Origin: Thiodiazotropha sp040507005
GTDB taxonomy: Bacteria; Pseudomonadota; Gammaproteobacteria; Chromatiales; Chromatiaceae
Assembly: GCA_040507005.1 (NCBI GenBank)
Contig: JBEVVS010000072.1
Coordinates: 6,818-70,817, forward strand
DNA: 64,000 bases
Reading direction: 5' to 3'
The position numbers were made by a program, and so were the translations under genes. Positions within the stretch are counted from its first letter, which is position 1. Each line of letters starts with the position of its first letter. The notes beneath the pieces are model-generated. The model searched no databases and was not told where the DNA came from. It saw only the letters and a program-made list of their open reading frames with translations. Below are positions 18,254 to 27,421 of the stretch, piece by piece.

Positions 18254-18336
18254 AAAGCAGCTATCTTATGAAGTAAGCCACGAAGTATAATCTATCTCTG
18301 GTGCCATTTGACTAAAAAACAGAGAATTCTGCCGGT

Positions 18337-19338
18337 ATGCGTCTAAGAATCCTAACACTGATAGCCGTTGTCACACTCTTCCTGCCACTCTCCAGCCATG
18401 CCGGAAAGCTCTACAAGTGGGTCGATGATAAAGGTCAAACCCACTATACCCAGACACTTCCCCCCTCCGACGCCCACCGCGCCCGTTCCCATCTGGACGA
18501 ACAGGGGATCGTTGTCAAAGAGGTGGATGCAGCCAAGACGGAAGAGGAACTGAGACAGGAAGCGGAGCAGGAAAGGCTGCGCCAGGAGCAACAGCGACTG
18601 GTCGATAAACAGCTGGCCCAGGATCGTGTCCTGTTGCGCTCCTTCCGCAGTGAAGATGACATTCAGATGACCCGTGACGGCCAGCTGCAATCGGTGGATA
18701 CCTCCATCCGTGTTACCCAGGCAAACATAAAGCGCCTTAAAATAACCCTTGAGGAGATGCAGCAAGATGCGGCAAAAAGGGAGTTGAGCGGCCGCAAAGT
18801 CTCGGGAAAGATGCTGCAGGATATCGAAGTCAAGCGCCAGGCCCTGGAAGACGCCTATCGCTCCATTATCGACCGGGAGCATGATAAAAACCGGATACGT
18901 CAATCCTTTGCCCGTGACCTAAATCGATTCCGAGAGCTGAAAAAACTCGAACAATCCAATGACCCGATCCAGGAAGCCAGAACATCATTCGACATTGCCT
19001 TGCAGAATGTCTACCACTGTCAAAGCGGGGATAAATGCGAAGGCCCCTGGAACAGAGCCAAGGCCTATCTAAAAGAGTACTCCACCACCCCGATAAGAAT
19101 CGAAGGCAACGATATCGTCATAACCGGTGAACCGATGGATGACAACGATATCAGTATTTCGGTTTCTCGCATCAACGATCCCAAGACAGGTTCCTTGGTA
19201 ATATTCATGGATCTTCAGTGCAAGATCATTTCGATGCAAAAACGCATCTGCAATAACAGCGAATTGATCAATAGCATCAAACAGGGATTTCGCAAGGAGC
19301 TTGCGAAGGAAGGGGAATTATCCCAATCCATGCCTTGA
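18337..19338 (+). CDS. DUF4124 domain protein with coiled coil
   Basis: A 333-residue exported protein. A signal peptide (about residues 1-22, ending SHA) is followed by a DUF4124 module, marked by KLYKWVDDKGQTHYTQTLPP, common in gammaproteobacterial envelope proteins of unknown role. Residues about 65-215 form a highly charged Glu/Arg/Gln-rich coiled coil. The C-terminal part has four Cys residues (YHCQSGDKCEG; LQCK; RICNNS) that could form disulfides in the periplasm. It is divergent from the TauE-type gene. Confidence 0.7.
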   Translation: MRLRILTLIAVVTLFLPLSSHAGKLYKWVDDKGQTHYTQTLPPSDAHRARSHLDEQGIVVKEVDAAKTEEELRQEAEQERLRQEQQRLVDKQLAQDRVLLRSFRSEDDIQMTRDGQLQSVDTSIRVTQANIKRLKITLEEMQQDAAKRELSGRKVSGKMLQDIEVKRQALEDAYRSIIDREHDKNRIRQSFARDLNRFRELKKLEQSNDPIQEARTSFDIALQNVYHCQSGDKCEGPWNRAKAYLKEYSTTPIRIEGNDIVITGEPMDDNDISISVSRINDPKTGSLVIFMDLQCKIISMQKRICNNSELINSIKQGFRKELAKEGELSQSMP

Positions 19339-19358
19339 GAGGACAGTTAAGGATAGGA

Positions 19359-19964
19359 TCAGATCGACGAATCAGGCACGCTGAAGAGCGCACTCGACAA
19401 CAGTTGCCACTGATCGTCCCAGCGTTGCAGCGGTGACACCTTGAATCGACTGCGCAGATATTGATGCATCAATCCTTCCACGAAACTGATCATCAGGTTT
19501 GCCGATACCGTGCTGTCTGCAGTCAGAACGATATCTCTGCGCATCTCAGCCTCTCTGAGAATCTGTTTCAGCTGGGTCTCTACCCGGTCGAAAAACTGCC
19601 CCACCCGGACCATGAGTCGTTCCGTCTCACCCACCAAGGCGTCACCCAGCAACACCCGAGTAATTCCGGGATTTCTCTCTGAAAAGGCCAATAAAAGATA
19701 GAGCAGTTGAGCACAACGGGGTTCGGCTTGGGTTTGTTCTTTCAGGATCTGATTGATGCGGGCAAAGACGCTCTCTTCCGCAAAGTCGATCAAGCCCTCA
19801 AACATCTTGGCCTTGCTGGCAAAATGACGATACAGTGCGGCTTCAGAGACACCTACCGCCTTACCCAGGGATGCCGTGGTGATACGGCTTCCCGGATTCT
19901 GTTCCAGCTCGCTTGCAAGCGCTTCCAGTATCAACTGCCGACGGGATGGCTTTTCTGCTGTCAT
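19359..19964 (-). CDS. slmA: Nucleoid occlusion factor SlmA
   Basis: A 201-residue TetR-family DNA-binding protein that blocks FtsZ ring assembly over the nucleoid. The N-terminal HTH (SRITTASLGKAVGVSEAALYRHFASKAKMFE) is typical SlmA rather than a ligand-sensing TetR. It shares one base with argB in a TAATG stop/start junction, so it is translated with argB. The order algC-argB-slmA is the conserved one. Confidence 0.92.
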   Translation of the reverse strand: MTAEKPSRRQLILEALASELEQNPGSRITTASLGKAVGVSEAALYRHFASKAKMFEGLIDFAEESVFARINQILKEQTQAEPRCAQLLYLLLAFSERNPGITRVLLGDALVGETERLMVRVGQFFDRVETQLKQILREAEMRRDIVLTADSTVSANLMISFVEGLMHQYLRSRFKVSPLQRWDDQWQLLSSALFSVPDSSI

Positions 19965-20860
19965 TAGCGTCGCCGGATCAATGTACCTACACCTTCATCC
20001 GTGAAGAGTTCAAGCAATACCGCATGGGGTACCCTGCCATCAATGATATGCGAGGCGCTGACACCTGTTTTGACCGCCTCCAATGCGGTGGTTATCTTGG
20101 GTAGCATGCCGCCGTGAATCGTGCCATCCCCTATCAACTCATCGACCCGTTCTGCAGTGAGGCCGGTCAACAGTCCACCATCCTTATCCAGCAATCCGCG
20201 GGTGTTGGTGAGAAGAATGAGCTTTTCAGCCTGCATCACTTGGGCTATCTTACCGGCAACCAAATCGGCGTTGATATTATACGAGCGGCCATCCTTGCCG
20301 ACACCTATCGGGGCGATAACCGGGATAAAATCCCCGTGCACCAGCATATCCAAGACACTGATATCGATGCTGTCCACCTCGCCGACGTGACCGATATCGA
20401 TGATTTCCGGGACATCGAGTTCCGGTCCCTTGCGGCTGATCACCATTTTTTTAGCATGGATCAGATCACCGTCCTTGCCGGTAAGCCCGACGGCTGAACC
20501 TCCGGCCCGGTTGATCAGGCTGACAATATCCTTGTTTACCAACCCCCCAAGCACCATCTCAACCACATCCATGGTCTCACTGTCGGTCACCCGCATACCC
20601 TGGACAAACTCGGAATCCTTACCCAATCTCTGCAGTAAGTTGCCGATTTGCGGACCGCCTCCATGTACTACCACGGGATTGATCCCAACCAGTTTCATCA
20701 AAACCACATCCATGGCGAAACTGTTTTTCAATCCCTCATCAACCATTGCATTGCCACCGTATTTAATCACCAGCGTTTTACCCCTAAAACGCTGGATATA
20801 GGGCAACGCGGATGTCAATACGTGGGCAACGTTGTGTGCCTGTTCAGGCGATAAACTCAT
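19964..20860 (-). CDS. argB: Acetylglutamate kinase
   Basis: A 298-residue amino acid kinase that phosphorylates N-acetylglutamate in arginine synthesis. The ATP and substrate motifs are present: VIKYGGNAM, VVHGGGPQIGNLL, the NADLVAGKIAQVMQAEKLILLTN core and GGMLPKITTALEAV. The N-terminal helix of about 25 residues is that of arginine-sensitive hexameric enzymes. It lies 65 bp after algC and overlaps slmA. Confidence 0.96.
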   Translation of the reverse strand: MSLSPEQAHNVAHVLTSALPYIQRFRGKTLVIKYGGNAMVDEGLKNSFAMDVVLMKLVGINPVVVHGGGPQIGNLLQRLGKDSEFVQGMRVTDSETMDVVEMVLGGLVNKDIVSLINRAGGSAVGLTGKDGDLIHAKKMVISRKGPELDVPEIIDIGHVGEVDSIDISVLDMLVHGDFIPVIAPIGVGKDGRSYNINADLVAGKIAQVMQAEKLILLTNTRGLLDKDGGLLTGLTAERVDELIGDGTIHGGMLPKITTALEAVKTGVSASHIIDGRVPHAVLLELFTDEGVGTLIRRR

Positions 20861-20925
20861 GTTCGTAGTTTCAGACTGCTAACAATTTATGACAGGTCAG
20901 TTCACCGGGTACCACTCCTGACGGT

Positions 20926-23439
20926 TCAGAAAGGTGGTTGCAGGTTGGGATCGACTTGCGTAAGCATATCACGAAAGATCGACTGGACTTGTTCCAGATC
21001 CTCTTCACTATTCGCTTCGAAGCGAAATAGCAGTGCAGGGGTGGTGTTGGAGGCACGCACCAATCCCCATCCCCGCTCGAACTCAGCCCGAAGACCATCG
21101 ATCTTGACCATTCTGGCGCCGGGCAGATCAGGCAGCTTCTCTATCGCCGCCATCACTTTTTGCGCCTCCCCCTCTTCCATCGGCAGGGTATATTCCGGAG
21201 TCGAAAGACTTTCAGGAAGTTCGGCGAACACCTCGGCGCTGGTTCGGTAATCGAGGGAGAGTATTTCGAGCAAACGTGCACCTACATAGATACCGTCATC
21301 GAACCCATACCATCGCTCGGCAAACAGGATATGACCGCTGAACTCACCCGCCAGCAGTGCATGAGTCTCCTTCATCTTCGCTTTCATCATAGAATGCCCG
21401 CTCTTCCACATCAGCGGTCGGCCGCCATTGGAGAGAACGATGTTGGCGAGATGACGGGTACATTTAACGTCATAGATGATATCACCGCCCGGTTCACGGG
21501 TGAGAATATCAATAGCCAGATACATCAACAGACGATCGGGCCAAATCAATTTGCCCGAGGAATCGACCACCCCGATGCGATCGCCGTCGCCATCGAAGGC
21601 GATACCTAATGCCGCTTGGTGCTCGACAACCGCTTTTTGCAGATCTTGCATGTTTTTTGGGTCGCCGGGATCCGGGTGATGATTGGGAAAATCCCCTGCA
21701 GGCGAACAATAGAGTTCAACAACCTCACATCCTAACTGCCGATAGAGTTCGGGGGCCACTACAGATGCTGCGCCATTACCGCATTCAACCACAACTTTGA
21801 GCGGTTGCCCCAGGCGGGTGTCTGAGATCACGCGCTCAATATAGTCGTTGACGACCTCTTGTGAATCGAAGGAACCTTCGCCTTGCAGCAGTTGACCGGC
21901 ATCGATATGACGACGCAGATCCTGAATCTCGTCTTGGTTGGGGCTGTTACCGCCGGTGACCATTTTGAGTCCGTTATATTGCAGCGGATTATGGCTGCCT
22001 GTCACCATAACACCACACTCCGCATCCATCTCATGGACGGCGTAGTACAGCAGTGGCGTAGGCACCATACCGATATCGATCACATCGCGACCGCTAGCTT
22101 GCAAGCCCTGTATCAAAGCACTCTGTAAACGCTCGCTGGAATTGCGTGTATCCCGGGCGACCACCACCGACTGATATCCTTTCTCAAAGATTTCGCTGCC
22201 ATATCCTTGACCCAGCAGGGTAACAATCTCTTCGGTCAGGGTTTCACCCACAATGCCGCGAATATCATAGGCCCTGAAGATGGAAGCGGGAATATCGACA
22301 TGGGCGCTGCTGTCCAAGGGTATATCCACCGGCGGTTTTGCCACCACTTCGTCGATATTGATTCCCATCCCACTATCGCCTGCAGTCATGACTCGTTTCG
22401 ACTTGCTCTTCTCAACCTGAGACGCACGAAACTCCTTGATCTGATGTTCCATTACCTCCAAGGTGGATTGTAGATCGCCCAATTGTGCAGGTTGTGCTCT
22501 GGGGGGCCGACCAACGACCAACGCCTCCACTAAGGAGAGTATCGTCTGCTGATCCCGTTTCAGAGCGTTGGTCATCTGTTGACTGAGACGAAGCAGTAAA
22601 AGCGCTGTGATCAAAAACAAAACCAGTCCAGGCGCAACCAATAACAGGTTGTCCATCGGATTGAATTGAAAGCCCGTTCCTCCCCAGTGGGCAACCTGCC
22701 AGATCGTCCCTTTGATCGGTATCAAACCATCCGCATTGGTCCCGGCGGCAGGCTTCTCCCCCTTTCCGACAATCACAAGCGGATCTTTGTCAGAAAGGGC
22801 TTGCTGCACCTCAATACGGCCATGCAGATTCTCCAGCTTGCCAATGAGCTCTTTCAGCATGTCTGTTGAATAAGCGACATGCATTATCCCGGCAACATCC
22901 CCAACCTGATCGGAGCTGATGGAACCGGCTATTGCGATATGCTGATGGGGAGTACCAAACTGATGCAATTCTGCAGGTAGTACACTATCGCTCTCCTCTG
23001 CCTTTCTTAATAGCAGCAAGGACGCGTAACCCATATTCGGCATCTCGTTTGTATCAGGGTCATTAAAGCCTTTGGGCAACAGCCTTAGCCGCAATGCATC
23101 GGGGACCAGTCGGGCGAGCCGGGTTTGTTCAGCGGGTAATTCGACCTCATTGAATGCATCGAAATAATCGCCCAGGCCGGGCTGACGGGCTAAACCTTGG
23201 ATCTGTGCCATGCGTTGTTGCAGGACTGACGAGATGGACCCGGCAAGCAATTGAGCTGTAGACTCTACCTGTTGCTTGTGACTTGCCTGAGTCGAGGTCA
23301 GATTTTGGTAAACCAGGTAGGCCCAGACAGCTGCCGTCACAACCAGAAGGGCGATAACCCCCAATAGCCAATAGCCACGAATGGTGCGGCCACCACTCTG
23401 CAGATTATTCTGCTCCCCACTACGCTTTAGAAACCCCAT
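20926..23439 (-). CDS. algC: Phosphomannomutase/phosphoglucomutase AlgC, membrane-anchored long form
   Basis: An 837-residue protein. The C-terminal 450 residues are a complete alpha-D-phosphohexomutase: phosphoserine loop TGSHNP (480-485), metal loop DGDGDR (616-621) and sugar-binding GEFSGH (698-703). The N-terminal 380 residues hold two membrane helices (about 22-46 and 262-286) bracketing a 215-residue periplasmic, sensor-like domain, then a coiled linker. The enzyme makes mannose-1-P and glucose-1-P for LPS and exopolysaccharide. The extension resembles that of annotated long AlgC proteins in pseudomonads. It is first in algC-argB-slmA. Confidence 0.93.
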   Translation of the reverse strand: MGFLKRSGEQNNLQSGGRTIRGYWLLGVIALLVVTAAVWAYLVYQNLTSTQASHKQQVESTAQLLAGSISSVLQQRMAQIQGLARQPGLGDYFDAFNEVELPAEQTRLARLVPDALRLRLLPKGFNDPDTNEMPNMGYASLLLLRKAEESDSVLPAELHQFGTPHQHIAIAGSISSDQVGDVAGIMHVAYSTDMLKELIGKLENLHGRIEVQQALSDKDPLVIVGKGEKPAAGTNADGLIPIKGTIWQVAHWGGTGFQFNPMDNLLLVAPGLVLFLITALLLLRLSQQMTNALKRDQQTILSLVEALVVGRPPRAQPAQLGDLQSTLEVMEHQIKEFRASQVEKSKSKRVMTAGDSGMGINIDEVVAKPPVDIPLDSSAHVDIPASIFRAYDIRGIVGETLTEEIVTLLGQGYGSEIFEKGYQSVVVARDTRNSSERLQSALIQGLQASGRDVIDIGMVPTPLLYYAVHEMDAECGVMVTGSHNPLQYNGLKMVTGGNSPNQDEIQDLRRHIDAGQLLQGEGSFDSQEVVNDYIERVISDTRLGQPLKVVVECGNGAASVVAPELYRQLGCEVVELYCSPAGDFPNHHPDPGDPKNMQDLQKAVVEHQAALGIAFDGDGDRIGVVDSSGKLIWPDRLLMYLAIDILTREPGGDIIYDVKCTRHLANIVLSNGGRPLMWKSGHSMMKAKMKETHALLAGEFSGHILFAERWYGFDDGIYVGARLLEILSLDYRTSAEVFAELPESLSTPEYTLPMEEGEAQKVMAAIEKLPDLPGARMVKIDGLRAEFERGWGLVRASNTTPALLFRFEANSEEDLEQVQSIFRDMLTQVDPNLQPPF

Positions 23440-23688
23440 AATATTTCCTGGATCAGGCTAGGTGTTCCGAAACTCCATTCAGTAACAACCATATTGATTA
23501 CAAATAAGTAATTGCGTTAAAAGTTCTGCTCACTCCAGGAAACCTGGCGAAAGTCTACTCAATATCCGAGTGACTCGTATAACGGGTACTTCAGTGTGCC
23601 TTAGCAGCGCTAGCTTTGTGCATCTACCCATGCATTACCCCAAACTCTTAGACCGCGCTATCCCGGGCACTGATTAAATATCGTTATT
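23440..23688. other. Intergenic region where dut is usually found
   Basis: No coding frame with dUTPase motifs is present in these 249 bp on either strand. The region is AT-richer near 23500 and presumably contains the algC promoter. I see no hairpin or repeat of note in it. Confidence 0.5.
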
Positions 23689-24891
23689 TCAGTTGCGTGC
23701 ACGGAATTGCTCTGCAATCCTTTCGGCGAGCTGTTGAGCCAAGTAGGATTTTTCCATCATCGGCAACTCTTCGCGACCATCCTGCCATAACAAGAGTAGT
23801 GCATTCTGGTCCGACTCAAATCCCCCTTGGGGGGTACCTACCCTGTTGGCAGCAATCATATCCAACTTTTTGCGGCGACGTTTTTCATCGGCATACTGCT
23901 CAACCTGGTCTGTCTCAGCAGCAAAGCCTACTGTGAATGGTGGATCTTTTTTTGCAGCCACTTCAGCGAGTATATCGGGATTCTTCACAAGTTCCAGTGC
24001 TAGGATCTCTTTATTTTTCTTGATCTTATCAGAAGCGATGTGATTCGGACGATAATCGGCAACGGCGGCAACAGCGATAAAAATATCACAATTATCAACA
24101 TGCTCCATGACCGAGGAGTGCATTTCAGCCGCCGTTTCAACCTGAATAGTGGTAATTTCAGGTGGTGGGTCAAGCGCTGTGGGACCGCTCACAAGGGTCA
24201 CTTCAGCGCCTAAATCACGCATCGATTGGGCTACAGCGTATCCCATCTTACCGGAACTGCGATTTCCCACGAAACGTACCGGATCGATGGGTTCCCTGGT
24301 TGCACCTGCTGTCATCAACACCTTGACGCCCTGCAGCATACCCGGGCTGAAATAGTTCTCTACAAGCTGGCATAGTGCCTCGGGTTCCAGCATGCGCCCC
24401 GGTCCGGTCTCGCCGCAGGCCTGGGCCCCATCATCCGGCCCCCAACAGATATAGCCCCTTCGAATCAGAAGCTCGAGATTATCCTGGGTTGCTTGATTCA
24501 GCCACATCTGCCGGTTCATCGCCGGCGCCAAGACTATCTGTGTCTCGGCAGCCAAACAGAGGGTTGCCAACAGATCATTTGCCAGTCCCGCTGCAGCACG
24601 GGCCATGAAGTCCGCAGTGGCGGGTGCAATCAGGATCATGTCAGCCCAACGGGCCAGAGAGATATGATCCATTGCTGCTTCCTGAGCCGGATCGAGAAGC
24701 TCGGTATAGACCGCATGCCCCGATAGTGCCTGGAAGGTCAGTGGGGTGACGAATGCCTGAGCTGCCGGAGTCATCACCACACGTACTTCAGCCCCGGCAG
24801 ATTGTAAGGCCCGCAACAGCACCGCACTTTTATAGCAGGCGATGCCACCGGTCACCCCTAACAGGATCTTTTTGTTTGTTAATCCAGACAT
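23689..24891 (-). CDS. coaBC: Bifunctional CoaBC
   Basis: A 400-residue fusion making 4'-phosphopantetheine from 4'-phosphopantothenate and cysteine. The N-terminal flavin decarboxylase half shows GVTGGIACYK, MDHISLARWAD and the PAMNRQMW substrate clamp; the C-terminal synthetase half has TAGATREPIDPVRFVGNRSSGKMG, VAAVADY and the KIKK loop. All expected landmarks are present. It follows radA after 53 bp. In most relatives dut lies directly downstream; here a 249-bp non-coding gap separates it from algC. Confidence 0.95.
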   Translation of the reverse strand: MSGLTNKKILLGVTGGIACYKSAVLLRALQSAGAEVRVVMTPAAQAFVTPLTFQALSGHAVYTELLDPAQEAAMDHISLARWADMILIAPATADFMARAAAGLANDLLATLCLAAETQIVLAPAMNRQMWLNQATQDNLELLIRRGYICWGPDDGAQACGETGPGRMLEPEALCQLVENYFSPGMLQGVKVLMTAGATREPIDPVRFVGNRSSGKMGYAVAQSMRDLGAEVTLVSGPTALDPPPEITTIQVETAAEMHSSVMEHVDNCDIFIAVAAVADYRPNHIASDKIKKNKEILALELVKNPDILAEVAAKKDPPFTVGFAAETDQVEQYADEKRRRKKLDMIAANRVGTPQGGFESDQNALLLLWQDGREELPMMEKSYLAQQLAERIAEQFRARN

Positions 24892-24944
24892 CTCGTCTCA
24901 ACTATCCTGAGATGAGCTAAGAGTAACCCATGCATCAAAAAATG

Positions 24945-26321
24945 TTAACAAAGCTCCAACACATCGGACAATTTATCGACGCCTGTCACTTGCAATCCCT
25001 GAATCGGCTGCTTGGGTAGGTTCAAACGTGGAACCACGGCGTGTTTGAAGCCATGTTTTACCGCCTCGCGCAGGCGCTCCTGGCCATTGGGCACCGGTCT
25101 GATCTCACCCGTCAATCCCACTTCTCCAAAGACCACCAATCCCGGGTCGATGGGACGATCGCGAAAACTGGATAGCGCCGCCATCAGTACGGCCAGGTCA
25201 GACGCTGTCTCGGTGATGCGCACCCCACCCACCACGTTGACATAGACATCCTGGTCGAACATCCCAATACCGCAGTGGCGATGCAGTACTGCCAGCAACA
25301 TGGAGAGTCTGTTCTGTTCCAGGCCCAGGGTAACCCGGCGAGGATTCGCCAATGGACTCTCATCCACCAGCACCTGAACTTCCACCAGCAGCGGACGCGT
25401 ACCCTCGCGGGTGACCAGGATGATACTCCCAGGTACTGTTTCCGCCTGGCGCGAGAGGAAGATCGCTGAAGGATTGCTGACCTCCTTCAGTCCCTTGTCA
25501 GTCATGGCAAACACGCCCAGTTCATTGACTGCGCCGTAGCGGTTTTTTATGCAACGGATAAGGCGGTACTGACTGCCCGCCTCGCCCTCGAAATAGAGTA
25601 CACTATCCACCATGTGCTCCAGCACCCTGGGACCCGCCAGGTTACCCTCTTTGGTGACATGCCCGACCAGAAATACCGCCGTCCCATGGCGCTTGGCGAA
25701 ATGTACCAACTGCGCAGCGGCCTCCCTCACTTGCGAGACAGACCCCGGCGCCGATTGCAATAACTCGGTATACATGGTCTGAATCGAGTCCACCACCAAT
25801 ACCCGGGGTCGCTCCCGCTCTGCCGCGGAGATGATTCTTTCGACACAGGTTTCGGGTAGCAGGCGCAGCTTATCGGTGGATAATCCCAGGCGCTTGGCAC
25901 GCAGGGATAACTGACGGGGCGACTCCTCTCCCGAGATGTAGAGGGTGGAGATGGATTCGGACAGGCGCGCCAGAGTCTGAATCAACAGGGTCGACTTGCC
26001 GATCCCCGGGTCGCCGCCGATGAGAACCACCGAGCCTTCAACCAATCCACCCCCCAAAACCCGGTCGAGTTCCGAACTCCCGGTGGACGATCGCAGCTCC
26101 TGCTCACTCTCCACATCGGTCAAGCTTAGGATCTGTGTCGATGTCTCACCGGTGTAGCCCCCATAACGACTATTCCCAGCAGAGACGGGGGCGGCAAGAC
26201 TCTCTTCCAGGGAGTTCCAGGCTTGACACTCTGTACATTGCCCGGCCCACTTTGGAAAGCTCGCGCCGCATTCCCGGCAGACATAGCATGATTTCGCCTG
26301 ACGTTTGCTACCTTGAGCCAT
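24945..26321 (-). CDS. radA: DNA repair protein RadA
   Basis: A 458-residue RecA-like, Lon-related helicase that drives branch migration in recombination. It has an N-terminal four-Cys zinc finger (CRECG...CTECQAW), Walker A GGDPGIGKS, the RadA-specific KNRYG motif and a C-terminal Lon-protease-like domain (FGEVGLTGEIRPV). The ATG at 26321 shares one base with the alr stop (TGATG), so a TTG one codon earlier is not needed. Confidence 0.96.
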   Translation of the reverse strand: MAQGSKRQAKSCYVCRECGASFPKWAGQCTECQAWNSLEESLAAPVSAGNSRYGGYTGETSTQILSLTDVESEQELRSSTGSSELDRVLGGGLVEGSVVLIGGDPGIGKSTLLIQTLARLSESISTLYISGEESPRQLSLRAKRLGLSTDKLRLLPETCVERIISAAERERPRVLVVDSIQTMYTELLQSAPGSVSQVREAAAQLVHFAKRHGTAVFLVGHVTKEGNLAGPRVLEHMVDSVLYFEGEAGSQYRLIRCIKNRYGAVNELGVFAMTDKGLKEVSNPSAIFLSRQAETVPGSIILVTREGTRPLLVEVQVLVDESPLANPRRVTLGLEQNRLSMLLAVLHRHCGIGMFDQDVYVNVVGGVRITETASDLAVLMAALSSFRDRPIDPGLVVFGEVGLTGEIRPVPNGQERLREAVKHGFKHAVVPRLNLPKQPIQGLQVTGVDKLSDVLELC

Positions 26322-27421
26322 CAACTCTCCTCATCTGCGTCTCTGTTTATGTCGAGGAACTCAACACGCCGTTTAACCCCGCACAACAGCTCGTAAGCAA
26401 TGGTCCCTGCGGCGTCGGCGATCTCTTCAACCGGCAGCCCCCTGCCCCAGAGTACAGCCTTGTCACCTACCTTCACGCCGGGCAGGTCCCGTGCATCGAC
26501 ACTGATCATATCCATGGATACCCGACCTATCAGTGGCAGACGTTTTCCCGATACCAGTACGGGAGTACCCGTGGGGGCATGGCGAGGATAACCATCGCCA
26601 TAGCCGATAGCGATTACCGCCAAGGGCATCGCCGTCGGGCAAGTGAAGGTACCGCCATAGCCGACGCGTTCACCGGCCTGACACTGCTTAACAGCGATCA
26701 CACGGCTCTCCAGGGTCATCACCGGCAACAGATTCTCATCACTGGCTGTGGAGTCGACAAACGGCGATGCGCCATACAGCATGATCCCTGGCCGCACCCA
26801 ATCAGCCAGTGAGTCCGGATGGCCCAAAAGACCAGCTGAGTTGGCAATGGTGCAGGCATTGATGCCACTAAGATCGAGTGACTCGAAGAGTCTGCACTGG
26901 GTCCTTGTGGCAGGATCATTCCTGTCATCCGCATTTGCCAGATGGGTCATCAGATTAGACTCGGCAACCGCGGGATTTGCCTGCAATGCTGCAACCACAG
27001 CATCGAGTTCCTGCAAGGTAAAACCCAATCTGTGCATGCCCGTATCGAACTTGATCCAAAGCTTCAAGGATTGCTCCTTGAGCCCTGTCTTCTGCAAAAT
27101 GGCCAGCTGAGAGCTATGATGCAACACGACCTCAAGTGTCGCCTTGGCTGCCTGCTGAAACTCATCTTCGCTATAACATCCACCCAACACCAGGATAGGC
27201 TGAGTGATACCCGCCTTACGCAGAGTCATGGCCTCAGCAAGTCGCGCCACGGCCAAGCCGTCGGCCTGGGCCAGGGTGGTGGCTATACGCAACATGCCAT
27301 GCCCATAACCATCCGCCTTGATCACAGCCCATACCTTGCGGCCCTTGGCGGCAGCTATTGCCCGCTTGAGGTTATGACGCAGGGCCGCATGATCGATTCT
27401 GGCTTGAGGGGCATACCCCAT
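26321..27421 (-). CDS. alr: Alanine racemase
   Basis: A 366-residue PLP enzyme that makes D-alanine for peptidoglycan. The PLP lysine lies in AVIKADGYGHGM near residue 35; the second catalytic base, Tyr, is in AIGYGDGYPRH; the RVSMDMI segment is also typical. The ATG at 27421 overlaps the dnaB stop by one base (TGATG), and its own stop overlaps the radA start the same way, so dnaB-alr-radA are chained translationally. Confidence 0.96.
   Translation of the reverse strand: MGYAPQARIDHAALRHNLKRAIAAAKGRKVWAVIKADGYGHGMLRIATTLAQADGLAVARLAEAMTLRKAGITQPILVLGGCYSEDEFQQAAKATLEVVLHHSSQLAILQKTGLKEQSLKLWIKFDTGMHRLGFTLQELDAVVAALQANPAVAESNLMTHLANADDRNDPATRTQCRLFESLDLSGINACTIANSAGLLGHPDSLADWVRPGIMLYGASPFVDSTASDENLLPVMTLESRVIAVKQCQAGERVGYGGTFTCPTAMPLAVIAIGYGDGYPRHAPTGTPVLVSGKRLPLIGRVSMDMISVDARDLPGVKVGDKAVLWGRGLPVEEIADAAGTIAYELLCGVKRRVEFLDINRDADEES

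Noticed and set aside
20878..20895. Second Pho-box-like sequence (CTGTCATAAAT on the minus strand) just upstream of argB
   Set aside because: The first half is very close to consensus but the second half fails unless spacing is changed, and arginine synthesis is not an expected PhoB target. Treated as chance.
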